NCBI GenBank assembly: GCA_012735335.1
Contig: JAAYHO010000070.1
Location: 1 to 7,802 of the forward strand
Length of the DNA stretch: 7,802 nt
Direction: 5' to 3'
DNA from: Gammaproteobacteria bacterium
GTDB taxonomy: Bacteria > Pseudomonadota > Gammaproteobacteria > Pseudomonadales > Pseudomonadaceae
Part shown: in pieces, positions 7,199 through 7,802 of the stretch
Position numbering within the stretch: position 1 is the stretch's first letter
Layout: the number at the start of each line of letters is the position of its first letter
Made by a program: the position numbers and the translations under genes
Notes under the pieces: generated by a model
What the model was told of the DNA's origin: nothing
Seen by the model: only the letters and a program-made list of their open reading frames with translations
Databases searched by the model: none

Positions 7199-7802
7199 CT
7201 ACGCCCACCCCAGCAGCGTGCTGGCACCGTCGTAGAACAGCTTGCAGCCGGTGAAGAACAGGAAGATGTAGCACAGCTGGTAGATCAGCTCCTGATTGGT
7301 GCGTTGCAGCATCCAGAAGCCCAGGCGGATGCCAATCGGGGCCAGCGGCAGCAGTACCAGGGCGGTCATCAGGTTGCTGGTATCAAACAGATCGAGCTGG
7401 ATATAGAAGGGAATCTTGGCGAAGTTGACCACCGCGAAGAACACCGCGATGGTGCCCATGAGCAGGGTCTTTTCCAGTTTCTGCGGCAGCAGGTAGACGT
7501 TGATCGGCGGGCCACCGGCATGGATGCTGAAGCTGGTGAAGCCGGCGATGGTACCCCAGCAACCGCCGCGCCAGCGGCTAACCCCTTTCACCGGCGGCTC
7601 GCCCCGGCGCAGCCAGATATTCAGGGTAAACGCCAGCGCGATGATGCCGATCATCAGCTGGATATGGGCATCGCTCATCCAGCGGAAACTGATCCAGGCC
7701 AGCAGGGTACCCAGCAGCGCGGCGGGGATGATGATGCGCAGGTTGGCCTTGCTCCAGCGCCCGCGGAAGGTGCGCAGGGCGACCAGATCCATGGTGCAGA
7801 GG
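7199..7802 (-). CDS. TauE/SafE-family membrane protein, C-terminal part
   Basis: The last 200 codons of a sulfite exporter TauE/SafE-family (DUF81) protein; the N-terminus lies beyond the window end. The frame stays open to the edge, and the methionine at 7792 is probably internal, since full proteins are usually about 250 residues and translation before it continues (Leu-Cys-Thr). Six hydrophobic segments are visible. The family-typical loop GFTSFSIHAGGPPINVYLLP lies in the middle, followed by the helix with FAVVNFAKIPFY. Members move sulfur-containing or other small organic anions across the inner membrane, but many are uncharacterised, so the substrate is not assigned. The stop codon is 3 bases from the mnmC stop on the opposite strand. 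Confidence 0.9.
   Translation of the reverse strand, partial: LCTMDLVALRTFRGRWSKANLRIIIPAALLGTLLAWISFRWMSDAHIQLMIGIIALAFTLNIWLRRGEPPVKGVSRWRGGCWGTIAGFTSFSIHAGGPPINVYLLPQKLEKTLLMGTIAVFFAVVNFAKIPFYIQLDLFDTSNLMTALVLLPLAPIGIRLGFWMLQRTNQELIYQLCYIFLFFTGCKLFYDGASTLLGWA

Overview
The window looks like chromosomal DNA of a gammaproteobacterium, most likely Pseudomonas or a close relative. Base composition is GC-rich with G/C-ending codons. The proteins match families I know from pseudomonads, and the order DUF2059 / bolA / trhO next to a class II fumarase resembles the P. aeruginosa fumC2-bolA neighbourhood as I remember it (not checked). I see no tRNA, rRNA, insertion sequence, integrase or CRISPR array.

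Left part (1-2346, all minus strand): a secreted DUF2059 protein, then a hairpin-rich 222-base spacer, then bolA (redox/iron-sulfur related regulator), trhO (oxygen-dependent hydroxylation of tRNA U34) and the N-terminal part of a DsbA-like thioredoxin-fold protein that runs off the window. trhO and the DsbA-like gene are 15 bases apart and are probably cotranscribed. bolA and trhO are 128 bases apart, and each has its own candidate promoter.

Middle (2347-4774): a 76-base divergent promoter region separates DUF2059 from fumC (fumarase C, TCA cycle, plus strand). fumC ends directly against the stop codon of a convergent EamA/DMT-type transporter gene, with no base between the two stops.

Right part (4775-7802): a roughly 300-base gap holds a perfect palindrome and three consecutive hairpins. 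It leads to a previously unlisted 29-codon ORF (5078-5167) for a single-pass hydrophobic peptide with a strong ribosome binding site. Next comes mnmC, the bifunctional enzyme for the last two steps of mnm5(s2)U34 synthesis in tRNA, and then a convergent TauE/SafE-family membrane protein gene cut by the window end, 3 bases from the mnmC stop.

Most of the window is ordinary housekeeping content. Two enzymes acting on the tRNA wobble uridine (TrhO and MnmC) lie about 4 kb apart. The parts that standard annotation would miss are the 29-aa membrane peptide with its structured leader and possible antisense promoter, and the palindrome-rich spacer between DUF2059 and bolA, which may be a dispersed repeat.
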